64,000 nt of DNA. It comes from JAPOUP01 sp965203605. GTDB taxonomy: Bacteria > Pseudomonadota > Alphaproteobacteria > Rhodobacterales > Rhodobacteraceae. The notes beneath the pieces are model-generated. The model was not told the origin of the DNA and searched no databases. It saw only the letters and a list, made by a program, of their open reading frames with translations. Shown here piece after piece: positions 8,321-17,430 of this stretch. Positions within the stretch are counted from its first letter, which is position 1. Every line of letters begins with the position of its first letter. Where the stretch lies: assembly GCA_965203605.1 (NCBI GenBank), contig OZ241902.1, forward strand, positions 3,906,001-3,970,000, in the 5' to 3' direction. The position numbers and the translations under genes are program-made.

Positions 8321-9424
8321 TCAATACCTTGGATTCATCCAGCGATCAGTTGCCTTCATGAATGCCGTGATCGCAACGACAATCAACACAAGATAGACGA
8401 TAGCCAGCAGCGTTCCGTAGCCGACATTGGAGCGATCACGATACTCCCGGAAGATGAAGCTTGTAACACTGTCCGTTGCACCTCCTGGCCCCCCTGAAGT
8501 GACGTTGATGATGATGTCAGCCAGCTTCAGCTTGAAGATGATTCGGATCAGGATCGCAGTCAGTGAGACAGGGAGCATCAGGGGAAAAGTGACCTCCCAG
8601 AAGCTCCGCCAGCCACTGGCGCCATCGACGTGTGCGGCTTCCTGAACGTCTCGTGGGATCGCCTGAAGTCCGGCGAGCAGCATGATCACCAGGAATGGAA
8701 TGAACGTCCACGCGTCCATGATCATGATGGTTAGTCGAGCGATTTCCGGGTCACCGAAAAAACTCGGCCGATCCCATCCCAGCCAACGCGCCAGTCTTGA
8801 GATCGGCCCGAACCGAACCTCCAGCATTGACTTGCCGATCATCCAGGACACGGCTACGGGCGAGAGCATCAATGGCATCAGAAACGCCACCCGAAAGAGC
8901 TTTCGTGCCCGGATCTGACTCGCCAGGATCAGTGCCAGTCCGAAGGCGATCGCATATTCCACAAGTATCGCCAGTGTATAGTAGACCATGTTCTTCAATG
9001 CGTTCCAGTAGAACGGATCGGTCCACATCTGCCGGACATTGTCGAAACCGTTGAATTTTGGCCCTTCAAAGGCAGAGAGGTTCCAGTTCGAGAAGGCAAG
9101 CGTCAACGCAAAAGCCAGCGGGAAGATCACCATTGCAATGACGAAGAGTGTTGCGGGCAGAACGAATAGGGTCCGCTTCCCCTGCTCACCATGGAGCACG
9201 ACCTGTGCGATGCAGAGGCAGGTGGCCCAGAGCAAATAGGCATAGAGTGCCGGTCGCCAGTTCTCCATTTCCCAAGGCAGATACCCAGCCTGCGCCATCG
9301 TACACCAGACGAAGGCTGCAGCCATGATCACGAAAGATCCCCAGATCAGGGTCTTGCCGATGAGCCGGCGTCGGTCGCCGATTTCGTCAGCGGTAACGAC
9401 GTGGAGTAGATCGCCTTGGGTCAT
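8321..9424 (-). CDS. Carbohydrate-type ABC transporter permease 1 (MalF/UgpA-like)
   Basis: 367 residues. After a cytoplasmic N-terminus there are two hydrophobic segments (residues about 28-80) followed by the six-helix permease core. The EAA loop reads EAAHVDGASGWRSFWEVTFP. It is longer than the usual 290-310 residues because of the N-terminal extension, which some MalF-type permeases also have. It lies 83 bases after the binding-protein gene and one base before the second permease gene, an SBP-permease-permease operon. Confidence 0.9.
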   Translation of the reverse strand: MTQGDLLHVVTADEIGDRRRLIGKTLIWGSFVIMAAAFVWCTMAQAGYLPWEMENWRPALYAYLLWATCLCIAQVVLHGEQGKRTLFVLPATLFVIAMVIFPLAFALTLAFSNWNLSAFEGPKFNGFDNVRQMWTDPFYWNALKNMVYYTLAILVEYAIAFGLALILASQIRARKLFRVAFLMPLMLSPVAVSWMIGKSMLEVRFGPISRLARWLGWDRPSFFGDPEIARLTIMIMDAWTFIPFLVIMLLAGLQAIPRDVQEAAHVDGASGWRSFWEVTFPLMLPVSLTAILIRIIFKLKLADIIINVTSGGPGGATDSVTSFIFREYRDRSNVGYGTLLAIVYLVLIVVAITAFMKATDRWMNPRY

Positions 9425-9507
9425 GCGCTCCGGCTCGTGTCGAAAATCCGGGAGGCCAGCTGAAGGCCCCCCGGCGTGGTGGCCGCGAATGCACGGCGTA
9501 ACTCAGG

Positions 9508-11157
9508 TCAGAGGCCCAGCGAGGCTTTGTAGAGCGCGATCTGCTGTTCGCGCCCGATCTGATCGGTGATGTTCTCCCAGGCCGCGGCGATGGCGTCAGC
9601 TGTTTCCTGGGCCGAGCCATACTGGCCTGCGAATCCCTTTGCCAGTTCGTCTTCCGCGACGGAGTAGTATTGGAAGATCCCTGGGATGCGGGGCTCAATG
9701 GCAGCGTTCGGGTGATTGTAGCTGTCCGCGTTCGAGCCGAGGTAGTCCTCGATGAATGCACGGTCGTAGCCAGCTTCCTCCCACTCGTCGAAGTTGAAGT
9801 GACTGTTCCGGTAAGGCTGGAAGCCGGATGGATATGCCGATGCCCAAAGCGATAGATCCTTGCCGCCAAGATGCGCCGCTGCAGACCAAGCCGCCCTTTG
9901 CCTTTTCGAGTCGCTGTCGACCGTCGCCATGACGTAGACACCCCAACCGATGTAGGCCATGTTGGGCGCTTCGTTCATGGTATTCTCCCATGCACCCGTT
10001 GCGGCATTGTAGACGCGGTCTGAGGCGGGATTGATGCCGAAGCCCACGACGTCACCAACAACGGACGTATCGGAAGTGCGCGCATTCGAGCCCACGTCGC
10101 CCCACCACATGAGCATTGACCCGGTACCGGCAAGGAACTGCTGGAAGGCAGTGGTGCCAGGATCCGCGTTGATCTGGTCGGCCGGATAGGCATCCGCATC
10201 AATCAGGTCGAAAACATCCTGAATCGCCTGAACCCAGGCTGGGTTATTGACTCTGGGCTTCATCGTGTCGGGATCGAAGAGCCATGCTGGATCGTCTGGA
10301 TGTTTGGCATACGCCGCCGCACGGTTCTCCAGGAAATAGAATCCGAAACCACCCCAACCCTTGAGAGGATCGAGATAACCATGGGCGTCCAGCCCTGTGA
10401 GCGGGTCGGTCTTTCCCCTGAGTTCCCTGGAAATCTCATTGATTTCCTGCCAGGTCGTTGGTACGGCGCGACCGGTGACCGAGCCTTCGCCAAAGTAGTC
10501 GGTTCGATAGGCGAATGTATGGCAGTCACCATCGATCGAAATCCGGTAGGTCCTGCCATCCCAGGTGCCGACGGGCGCCTGCAGGTAACCGACGTAGTCG
10601 TCCATGTCGATGACGTCCTTTACCCAGTCGGGCATGACCGAGGCCATGCCTCGACCCAGAACATCACCTTCGAAAGGAGCGCCCATCTCAATGATGTCGA
10701 AATCCACTGTCCCGGTCGCGATCGACTGCTGGAGGCGTGCGTTGTAATCGGCCTGTGCAAGGTCGATCCAGTTGATCGTCGCTCCCGTATAGGCCTCCCA
10801 CGGCTTCAGGAATCCACGGAACAGGAAGTTGTGAAGATTCTGGTTGTTCAGCCCCATGAACGTCAGTTCGACGCCTGCGAATTCACCCTCGCTGACGACC
10901 TCCTTTGTCGGGCCGAGACACAGGTCCCCGACCTTCTGCCAGTCCGCGTCGGTAGGCGATCCCATGCCCACTCCCGGCACTTTCAGGATGTCGGCACGCA
11001 GGTTGCCATGTGATGCGGCCCAGACCGGCCGCACGCTTGCGCCCGTCGACACGCCCGAAAGCGCCGCAATCGTGCCCGTTGCGCCGAGTCCTCCCAGAAC
11101 ATCGCGCCGCCGCAGCTTGCCGGTGCGCTTCATGTAGTTGTAAATTCCTGTTTTCAT
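9508..11157 (-). CDS. ABC transporter substrate-binding protein, Tat-exported
   Basis: 549 residues, a family 1 (COG1653-like) extracytoplasmic solute receptor. The N-terminus holds a twin-arginine signal (KLRRRDVLGGLGATG, then a hydrophobic run to VWAASH). The ATG at 11157 has a good Shine-Dalgarno (AAAGGA) 6-7 bases upstream; a second ATG eight codons later is possible. It delivers substrate to the two permeases encoded downstream. It is longer than MalE-type proteins (about 400-430), similar to larger alphaproteobacterial receptors of this group. The ligand is unknown. Confidence 0.88.
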   Translation of the reverse strand: MKTGIYNYMKRTGKLRRRDVLGGLGATGTIAALSGVSTGASVRPVWAASHGNLRADILKVPGVGMGSPTDADWQKVGDLCLGPTKEVVSEGEFAGVELTFMGLNNQNLHNFLFRGFLKPWEAYTGATINWIDLAQADYNARLQQSIATGTVDFDIIEMGAPFEGDVLGRGMASVMPDWVKDVIDMDDYVGYLQAPVGTWDGRTYRISIDGDCHTFAYRTDYFGEGSVTGRAVPTTWQEINEISRELRGKTDPLTGLDAHGYLDPLKGWGGFGFYFLENRAAAYAKHPDDPAWLFDPDTMKPRVNNPAWVQAIQDVFDLIDADAYPADQINADPGTTAFQQFLAGTGSMLMWWGDVGSNARTSDTSVVGDVVGFGINPASDRVYNAATGAWENTMNEAPNMAYIGWGVYVMATVDSDSKRQRAAWSAAAHLGGKDLSLWASAYPSGFQPYRNSHFNFDEWEEAGYDRAFIEDYLGSNADSYNHPNAAIEPRIPGIFQYYSVAEDELAKGFAGQYGSAQETADAIAAAWENITDQIGREQQIALYKASLGL

Positions 11158-11181
11158 TTACTTTCCTTTCATTCTTCTGTA

Positions 11182-11206
11182 TCGGTTGGCAGCTTCCGCC
11201 AACCGA
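11182..11206. promoter_or_regulatory. 9-bp inverted repeat upstream of the ABC operon
   Basis: TCGGTTGGC-(7 nt)-GCCAACCGA lies 25-49 bases upstream of the binding-protein start. Its place suits a repressor or activator operator of the transport operon, though it could also form an RNA hairpin in the leader. No adjacent regulator gene is present. Confidence 0.45.
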
Positions 11207-11469
11207 ACGGAACTATCGAGGGCATTCGTGTTGGCTGTAACTGACACCTCTTGGAGCTCATCATAGGCCCTCTTGGGTCAGAGTTGACAACAAGTCATCC
11301 AATACTGTCAAGCACGGCTTAACTCGTGACCAACATATGCAGCCCGGCCTTCACTCTCTGGGCTGTGGTTGTTGGAATTGTCCTCTTCCTGGCTTTGCCA
11401 AGGAAGGGCGTCGGCACTTCTGGCGCCCAACGGAAGCGTTTTGATCCCGTCTGGCGCCGATAAGGAATT

Positions 11470-12154
11470 CATGGGCTTCGCCCTGGGTTCGATGGAACCC
11501 GACACGGAATCCGCCTTTCGCGCAGTCGCTGTTCGGGGGCGTGCTGCCCTTGGTCGCATTGGCGCCGTGCTTCGCCATCCGCAAGCCGACGGCGAAGATC
11601 TTCACCCTCGCCGACTATGTCACTGCCCAGATCATGGTCCCGATCCAGACCGATGCCCTTCGCCAAGTGGTGCGGGAGCGAAAGAACATCCAAGTCGCCG
11701 ACGGAACCTCCTCATCAAGGATACGCGCGAGTCGCGGTGCGCGGCGGCGGACTGTGTCGCGCTGCACACGCGGCCGGGCGCCCTGTCTCTGGCCTATCTC
11801 GTTCGCTCGACCTGCGCCTGCGGCCCGACCGCGTCGTCGTTGGCGAGGTGCGTCGAGGCGTTCGATATGCTCAAGGACCGGAACACCGGTCATCCCGGCG
11901 GCATCGCCACCGTGAATGCCAATTCCGCCCACGCCGCTCTCTACCGCATTGAGCGATTGATGCAGGAGAGCGTCACCGGCATCCTGCCCCGCTTGGTCGC
12001 CGAGGCGATCGATCTCGTGTTGTTCATCGCCGGGCGTGGCTCATCCCGACACATCGAGACCGTTGCCGAAGTCATCGGCCTCGATGCCCTCGATGCCAAC
12101 GGCGATTACGCGGTGACTAGGCTTTCTTTACCCCAACCTCAATCTCTCTCGTGA
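11470..12154 (+). pseudogene. trbB: TrbB (conjugation ATPase) remnant
   Basis: TrbB is the VirB11-like hexameric ATPase of type IV conjugation machines. One frame gives LPLVALAPCFAIRKPTAKIF, then VVRERKNIQVADGTSSS; another frame continues with IKDTRESRCAA, NTGHPGGIATVNANSAHAAL and a normal C-terminus (AEAIDLVLFIAGRGSSRHIE). The Walker A segment (GGTGSGKTT in the family) is deleted: VADGTSSS joins straight to the region around the ASP-box (EDTRELQ). The N-terminal third is missing too. It cannot bind ATP normally and is a pseudogene. Confidence 0.8.
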
Positions 12155-12166
12155 AAGGATTTATCG

Positions 12167-12376
12167 ATGCGCAAAGATCTCCGATTTCTTTCGTCCGCCG
12201 TTCTCACGTTTTTCATGGTCGCGTCGTCCTATACGGCGGGCTCCGGCATGCCATGGGAAGAACCACTTCAGCGCATCCCGGAATCGGTTCAGGGGCCGGT
12301 GGCCAAGATCGCAGCGGTGATCATCATCATCGTCACCGACCTGACGCTCGCCTTCGGCGGCGTGGCAGTTGTCTGA
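12167..12376 (+). pseudogene. trbC: TrbC pilin-like protein, truncated
   Basis: TrbC/VirB2 proteins are the mating-pilus subunit. The signal region (LSSAVLTFFMVASSYTAGSG) and first core part (PWEEPLQRIPESVQGPVAKI, then AAVIIIIVTDLTLAFG) are present. The family continues for about 30 more residues with a second hydrophobic helix; here the protein stops after GGVAVV at 69 residues. The deletion joins it directly to trbD, whose ATG overlaps its stop. Pilin function is unlikely. Confidence 0.75.
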
Positions 12377-12645
12377 TGGATGCTGTTCGCCACATCGAAG
12401 GTCTCGAAATCCCCGTCCATCACGCGCTGACCGCGCCGATCCCGCTCGGTGCCGTGCCGTGCGCCGTCGTCATCCTCAACGGCACGCTCGCGGCCGCCAT
12501 CGGCATAGGTCTCCAGCAGTGGATCGCCGGGATCGGACTGTTCGTCGCCGGGCATACGCTGGCGGTACTTGCGGCCCGGTGCGGTTCGGACTTCCACTCC
12601 GTGCTCGTCTGCCATCTGCGTCAACGGGAGTGGCGGCGACGCTGA
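12376..12645 (+). CDS. trbD: TrbD (VirB3-like) inner-membrane protein
   Basis: 89 residues. The sequence GLEIPVHHALTAPIPLGAVP, then NGTLAAAIGIGLQQWIAGIG is typical of TrbD, a small membrane protein of the mating-pair apparatus with two helices. The start overlaps the trbC stop and its end overlaps the trbE GTG start by 16 bases, as in trb operons. The last few residues (LRQREWRRR) deviate from the family end. It is the least damaged trb gene here, but it has no functional partners in the window. Confidence 0.75.
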   Translation: MDAVRHIEGLEIPVHHALTAPIPLGAVPCAVVILNGTLAAAIGIGLQQWIAGIGLFVAGHTLAVLAARCGSDFHSVLVCHLRQREWRRR

Positions 12646-14536
12646 ATCCGGCCGAATATCGCAATAGGGTCGACAGGCTTGCCGGTCTACTGCTCCGGGC
12701 GGCGCTGGTCACGCCCGGTATCGTCCTCCAAAGGGACGGCAGTTTCCAGCGCCCCTTCCGCTTTCGCGGCCCCGATCTCGAAAGCGCGAAGGAGGCCGAA
12801 CTGTCGGCCTTTTGCGCACGGGCCAACAATGCCCTCAAGCGCTTCGGCTCCGGCTCGGCGCTGTTCTTCGAGGCGGAGCGGCTTGGGGCGCAGGATTATC
12901 CGCAGTCCAACTTCCCGGATGCGGCCTCATGGCTCGTCAATGAGAAGCGCCGTGCGGCTTTTGAAGAGGGTCGGCAGGGTCGGCATTTCGAAAGCCGCCA
13001 TCACCTCACACTTCTCTACATGCCGCCGCTCGACGCGCAGGTGCGCAGAGAATGTGCTGCTGGATTCCGACCGGAGGTGGGAAGGGGGCGGCGGTGCCCG
13101 GGACTGACGGCAGCAACAGGCTCGGTTCCGCGACGAGACCGAGCGAGTGCTCGATCTTCTGTCCGAAGTCCGTGCGCTCGACGATGCCGAGACGCTGGCC
13201 TTTCTGCACGGAGTTATTTCGACAGAGCCCCATCTAGCCGCCGTGACCGAAACGCCGATGTATCTCGACGGCGTGCCGGTAGACATGCCGCTAACCGGTG
13301 GCCCGGAGTCGATGCTGGGCGACTGGCATTTGCGGACGCTGACGATCCTTGGCTTTCCGAACGCGTCCCGCCCCGGCATCCTCGACGCACTGAACCATCA
13401 GGACTTTGCCTATCGCTGGGTCACGCGCTTCATCCCGCTCGATAAGACCGCGGCGACGAAGGTGCTCACGCGCTTGCGTCAGCAGCGGTTCACCAAGCGC
13501 AAATCCATCACCGCCATCCTGCGCGAGGTTCTGACCAACGAACGTGCCGCCCTGTTCGATAGCGACGCCGACAACAAGACGCTCGATGCAGACGCCGCCT
13601 TGCAGGCGCTTGGCAGTGATCATGTCGCTATCGGCTATCTCAGCACCACCATCACCGTCTGGGACGAGGGCCGGGAGGCCGCGGAGGAAAGGGCTCGCAC
13701 CGTCGGGCGTATCGTCAACAGCTACGGCTTCACCTGCATTCGGGAAATGGTGAATGCCGTCGAAGCGTGGCTCAGTTCACTGCCGGGCCATGTCTACGCC
13801 AGTGTCCGGCAGCCGCTCGTCCACACACTGAACCTCGCCCATCTCATGCCGCTCTCGGCGGTCTGGGCCGGACCGGCGCACAATGCCCGTCTCGACGGCC
13901 CGCTGCTACTCCATGCGGAAACCAGCTGCTCCACACTGTTCCGCCCCCATGTGAGTGATGTGGGCCACATGCTGATCGTCGGTCCGACCGGCATCGGCAA
14001 ATCGGTACCTCTGTCGCTGATTGCACTGCAATTCCAGCGATATGCCGACTCTCAGATCGCCACCTTCGACAAGGGCAATTCGGCGTGCGTCGCCGTGCTC
14101 GCCATGGGTGGGGAGCATCATGCGCTGGGTGCGGCCCCCTGTTGACACGACGAATGCGCTCGCCTTTCATCCGCTCCGGGGCATCGACGATCCGGCCATG
14201 CGAAGCTGGGCGGGCGAGTGGATCCGCGCGCTGCTCACCCATGAGCGTGTCACCGTCACCCCAGAGGTGAAGGAGGCCGTCTGGTTGGCGCTGAACAACC
14301 TCGCTACCGCGCTGGCCGAGGAGCACACGCTCACTGACCTGTCCGTTCTCGTCCAAGCGAACGCCCTCAAGACTGCGCTCCAGCCCTGTGCACTCGACGG
14401 CCCTTTCGTCCGGCTGCTCGCCACCGCCGACGATTGGCTGCCACTCACCGACGTCTGGTGCTTCGAGACCGAGGATCTGATTACTCGTTTCGATCGCGAG
14501 GATGGGGCCGCATTTGCGACGAAAGACCGTAGCTGA
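12630..14536 (+). pseudogene. trbE: TrbE (VirB4-like conjugation ATPase) remnant
   Basis: The GTG at 12630 opens VAATLNPAEYRNRVDRLAG. Three frames are needed: the first runs to about 13075 (TLLYMPPLDAQVRRE), a second from about 13120 to 14145 includes RAALFDSDADNKTLDADAAL, SLPGHVYASVRQP and Walker A VGPTGIGKS (about 13980-14010), a third runs to 14536 with AGEWIRALLTHERVTVTPEV. The C-terminal portion with Walker B and beyond (about 200 residues) is absent, replaced by spacer and a MITE. TrbJ, L, F, G and I are missing downstream, so the conjugation operon was truncated here. Confidence 0.85.
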
Positions 14537-14679
14537 ATCTGGAGCGTCTTCGCGAACAGTCCTGGGTTGACGTTCATATGCTCATGACTTTCCCTTCCTT
14601 TTTTGGCACCTCACCAACGTCGGTAGGGGACGCGGGCTTGCCGGAGCCCATCAGCCCCGCACTGTTCCCGTCCGACTAA
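14537..14679. other. Junction spacer downstream of trbE
   Basis: Contains no gene. It marks the break point of the trb operon and ends with the TAA that is duplicated on the other side of the neighbouring miniature element. Confidence 0.4.
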
Positions 14680-14777
14680 GAGCTTGACCTAAAAGTCGTG
14701 TCCATGTGCCATACCTTGTGCAAAGGTCCTCCAATTGTCGATTTCATGATCTAGATGTGGTATTTTAGGTCAAGCTC
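14680..14777. mobile_element. 98-bp MITE-like element, IS5-type target duplication
   Basis: GAGCTTGACCTAAAA (14680-14694) is exactly inverted at 14763-14777 and flanked by TAA on both sides (14677-14679, 14778-14780). The interior has no ORF. A TNA target duplication and ends of the GAGCTTGxCC type are typical of the IS427/IS1031 groups of the IS5 family, so this looks like a non-autonomous derivative. No full-length parent is in the window. Confidence 0.7.
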
Positions 14778-14929
14778 TAAGGCGACCGGGCGCAGCTCGT
14801 ATGGGACCGCAGGCGCGATGGATGAGCGGCTTCGATGTGCTCAAGTTCGAAATTGTTCGCAAAAGGTCCGCATCGTCCATTGCATTCGCACCCACCCCAG
14901 TCAGCAACAGGTATTTCGAAACAGTCCGG

Positions 14930-15027
14930 TTTTGATGGTTATAAGCCATCAAAACTCGACAAATAGAAAGTCTGGGTTGCATTCGTTTTGAAAAAAGTGC
15001 GAATTTAATGGTTATGAGTCATCAAAG
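14930..15027. promoter_or_regulatory. Paired operator-like inverted repeats before abiEi
   Basis: Repeat 1 is TTTTGATGG-TTATAAG-CCATCAAAA (14930-14954), a perfect 9-bp inverted repeat. Repeat 2 (15004-15027) is TTTAATGG-TTATGAG-TCATCAAAG, a weaker copy that covers the start codon. Their centres are about 73 bp apart, near seven helical turns. AbiEi antitoxins are known to repress their own operon by cooperative binding to two such repeats; the match here is by arrangement and is inferred. Confidence 0.65.
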
Positions 15028-15886
15028 AACACCGAGGCTGAAGCCCTTTCTGGAGCGGGTACCCCCCGGCTTCCTCGTTGATGCGGCATGGCTGAAGCGC
15101 TTCGGGGTCGATCCCAAGTCCATCCACAACTATGCCGAGCGGGGCTGGCTGGAGCGGGTGGTGCGTGGGGTCTACCGTCGCCCGCTACCCCATACCGATC
15201 AGGCAGGGCACCCGCCTGTCCGACAGGACACCGACTGGCAACTCCCGCTGCTGTCGATCCAATGGATCATGGAACATGACGTCCATCTGGGTGGTTTGAG
15301 CGCGCTCGGTTTCCATGGGCTCGCCCACTATCTGCCGCTTGGCGGCGGGGAGCGTGTCTGTCTCTATGGCGAAGTTCCCCCTTGGCTGGGCCGCCTTCCG
15401 GGCAAGACACAGTTCGTCGTTCGCTCGCGCGTCCTGTTCGGTGACAGCCTTGCCGGCGTCGGGAATGCCGAGCACCAGTTCGAGAGTGCGCCCGGGGCGA
15501 GACACGGACCGACGGTGAGTCCCTGGCACTGGCCGCTCAAGGTTTCGTCACCCGAGCGCGCCATCCTCGAAGCGCTCGACGAACCGCCAGCCCACGCGAC
15601 CTTCGACAATCTGGATTTGATCTTTCAGGGTCTGACGAACCTGCGCCCCAGGCGCCTGATGACCTTGCTGCGCACTTGCCGAAGCATCAAGGTCAAACGC
15701 CTGTTTTTCGTGCTTGCCGACCGGCATGCCCATGCCTGGATGAAGCATCTGGACAGGAGCGCCATCGATCTCGGTTCCGGCCCGCGCGCACTCGTGAAGG
15801 GCGGAAAACTGCACCCCGTCTACCGGATCTATGTGCCCGAGGCGCTTCTGCCTGCGGACATGGACGAGGACGCGAGCCATGCGTGA
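15008..15886 (+). CDS. abiEi: AbiEi-family antitoxin (type IV TA)
   Basis: 292 residues. The N-terminal winged helix (PKSIHNYAERGWLERVVRGV) and the body (HLGGLSALGFHGLAHYLPLG) fit AbiEi/COG5340 antitoxins. It counteracts the AbiEii nucleotidyltransferase without a stable complex and represses the operon. Two starts are possible: ATG 15008 and ATG 15014; both lie inside the second operator repeat. The stop overlaps the abiEii start by 8 bases. No lesion is visible, unlike the TA systems at 1.5-6.1 kb. In other bacteria AbiE gives phage protection by abortive infection and stabilises mobile elements. Confidence 0.88.
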   Translation: MVMSHQRTPRLKPFLERVPPGFLVDAAWLKRFGVDPKSIHNYAERGWLERVVRGVYRRPLPHTDQAGHPPVRQDTDWQLPLLSIQWIMEHDVHLGGLSALGFHGLAHYLPLGGGERVCLYGEVPPWLGRLPGKTQFVVRSRVLFGDSLAGVGNAEHQFESAPGARHGPTVSPWHWPLKVSSPERAILEALDEPPAHATFDNLDLIFQGLTNLRPRRLMTLLRTCRSIKVKRLFFVLADRHAHAWMKHLDRSAIDLGSGPRALVKGGKLHPVYRIYVPEALLPADMDEDASHA

Positions 15887-16793
15887 ACGCTATGTCGGGC
15901 AGGTCCGTTTGCTGATGCGACTCCTCCCGGCCATTGCGTCCGAGGAGGTCTTTGCGCTCAAAGGCGGTTCGGCCATCAATCTCTTCTACCGGGACATGCC
16001 GCGCCTGTCGGTCGATATCGATCTGACCTATGTGCCGATCGAGGGTCGCGCCGTCTCTCTTCAGAAAATCGATGCCAAGCTCGACCGGATCATGGACTCA
16101 TTCGGCCGCAGCAACAGGGATGTGCGGCTCCAGCGCATCGTCGGCGGCGGGAACCTGGAAACCCGCATCATGGCCTCGCGCGGTGCGGCGAGTGTGAAGA
16201 TCGAAACCTCGCCTGTCATGCGCGGAACGGTGCTGCCGCCGGTGCCGATGAGGGTTTCGGACGCGGTGGAGGAGGTCTTTGGGTTCGCCGAGATGCCGGT
16301 GCTCGCCTTCGAGGACCTCTTTGCCGGCAAGCTGCACGCCGCCCTCGACCGCCAGCACCCGCGCGATCTCTACGATGTCCACCTACTCTATGAGAATGAG
16401 GGGCTGACGGACGATCTGTTCCGGGTCTTTCTGGTCTATGTCTGCGCGTCCGGCCGTCCGCCGCACGAACTTCTGGCGCCGTCGGCTATCCCGATAGAGG
16501 AACTGTACACCGAGAAATTTGTTGGGATGACGCGGGAGGAGACCGCGCTGCCCGATCTCGAAGCGGCGCGGACGCGCCTGATCGCGGACTTCCGAAACCG
16601 TCTGACCGACAATACAGCGGCATTCCTTATGTCGCTTCATAACGCCGAACCGAATTTCACTCTCATCGGCTTGCCTCAGGCGGAACGGCTTCCCGCCGTC
16701 CAGTGGAAGCTTCTCAACCTGCGCAGGCTCAAGGCGGAAAACCCGGCCAAGCATGCCGAGCAAGGAGAAATGCTGAAGGCGCTGTTTGCCTAG
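15879..16793 (+). CDS. abiEii: AbiEii-family nucleotidyltransferase toxin
   Basis: 304 residues, usual length. The DNA polymerase-beta-type motif KGGSAINLF is at residues 28-36, with the catalytic DIDL (residues 46-49) after it and conserved FEDLFAGKLHAALDRQHPRD in the middle. AbiEii-type toxins (MenT/JHP933 group) add nucleotides to RNA and arrest growth. ATG at 15879 sits inside the end of abiEi (CATGCGTGA), supporting coupled translation. The gene looks intact, so this TA pair is a candidate for the maintenance function that kept this part of the element. Confidence 0.88.
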   Translation: MRERYVGQVRLLMRLLPAIASEEVFALKGGSAINLFYRDMPRLSVDIDLTYVPIEGRAVSLQKIDAKLDRIMDSFGRSNRDVRLQRIVGGGNLETRIMASRGAASVKIETSPVMRGTVLPPVPMRVSDAVEEVFGFAEMPVLAFEDLFAGKLHAALDRQHPRDLYDVHLLYENEGLTDDLFRVFLVYVCASGRPPHELLAPSAIPIEELYTEKFVGMTREETALPDLEAARTRLIADFRNRLTDNTAAFLMSLHNAEPNFTLIGLPQAERLPAVQWKLLNLRRLKAENPAKHAEQGEMLKALFA

Positions 16794-16859
16794 AGTGGGC
16801 GTGGGAGAAGACCAGGGTATATAACGGCCAAAAGAACTCGGCTGCTTTTGCGCGATCCT

Positions 16860-17122
16860 TATCCGGTATGCATCACTACCGGAAAGGTTCGACCCATAAA
16901 GGAAAGGAAGGAACAGGCGACCGCGCTCATCCCGCCCCCGGAGAACGATAACGCCCCAAAGCAAGAGCGGGGGAAGAAGCGAAGCGGCACCTGGACACCA
17001 TTGTGCGGGCCATCGGCCGCCACATCGCCCGCGAACATATCAGGAACCGGGAGCGGAAGCGGTCAACGACAGCTGGCCAAACGAAGAGGGATGGGAACCG
17101 GAAGGGTGAAATCCGCCCTTGA
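16860..17122 (+). pseudogene. Small ORF upstream of the recombinase, frameshifted
   Basis: One frame reads ALIPPPENDNAPKQERGKK; another, EEAKRHLDTIVRAIGRHIAR, then EHIRNRERKRS, ending at a TGA at about 17122. Together they resemble a short basic protein commonly found just before large serine recombinase genes in alphaproteobacteria. A frameshift near 16970 separates the halves. Function unknown. Confidence 0.5.
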
Positions 17123-17145
17123 GAGAAAGGAAAGTCTCCCCACTT

Positions 17146-17430
17146 ATGAGCCGGGTTGCGCTATGTGTCGGGCGTTCCTCGGACAATCAGAGCGTTTCCT
17201 CAATTGAGGACCAGTTCCTTAACCGGGTCGATGTGGCCATCCTTTCCAAGCATTTCAGGTTTGCCGGCGTGACGCTCGTCACGCTTGCCGAGGGTGAGGG
17301 CTCCGAACTGCATGTCGGTCTCAAGGTCACGATGAACGCCCTGTTCCTGAAAGACCTCGCAGCCAAGACCCATCGCGGCCTGCGCGGTCGCGTCAAGAAG
17401 GGGAGCATCCATGTCGGGAATCAAGCTCGA
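17146..17430 (+). pseudogene. Large serine recombinase, internally deleted
   Basis: MSRVALCVGRSSDNQSVSSI matches the start of serine recombinases (ALYARYSSDNQ..ASIEDQ), including the active-site Ser. The text then jumps in frame to the end of the catalytic domain, FRFAGVTLVTLAEGEGSELH, and LKDLAAKTHRGLRGRVKKG. About 60 residues of the catalytic core are missing, and after residue 95 the frame enters IS110 remnant DNA. It cannot be active. Such recombinases integrate or excise islands, so it may be the former integrase of the trb element. Confidence 0.75.
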
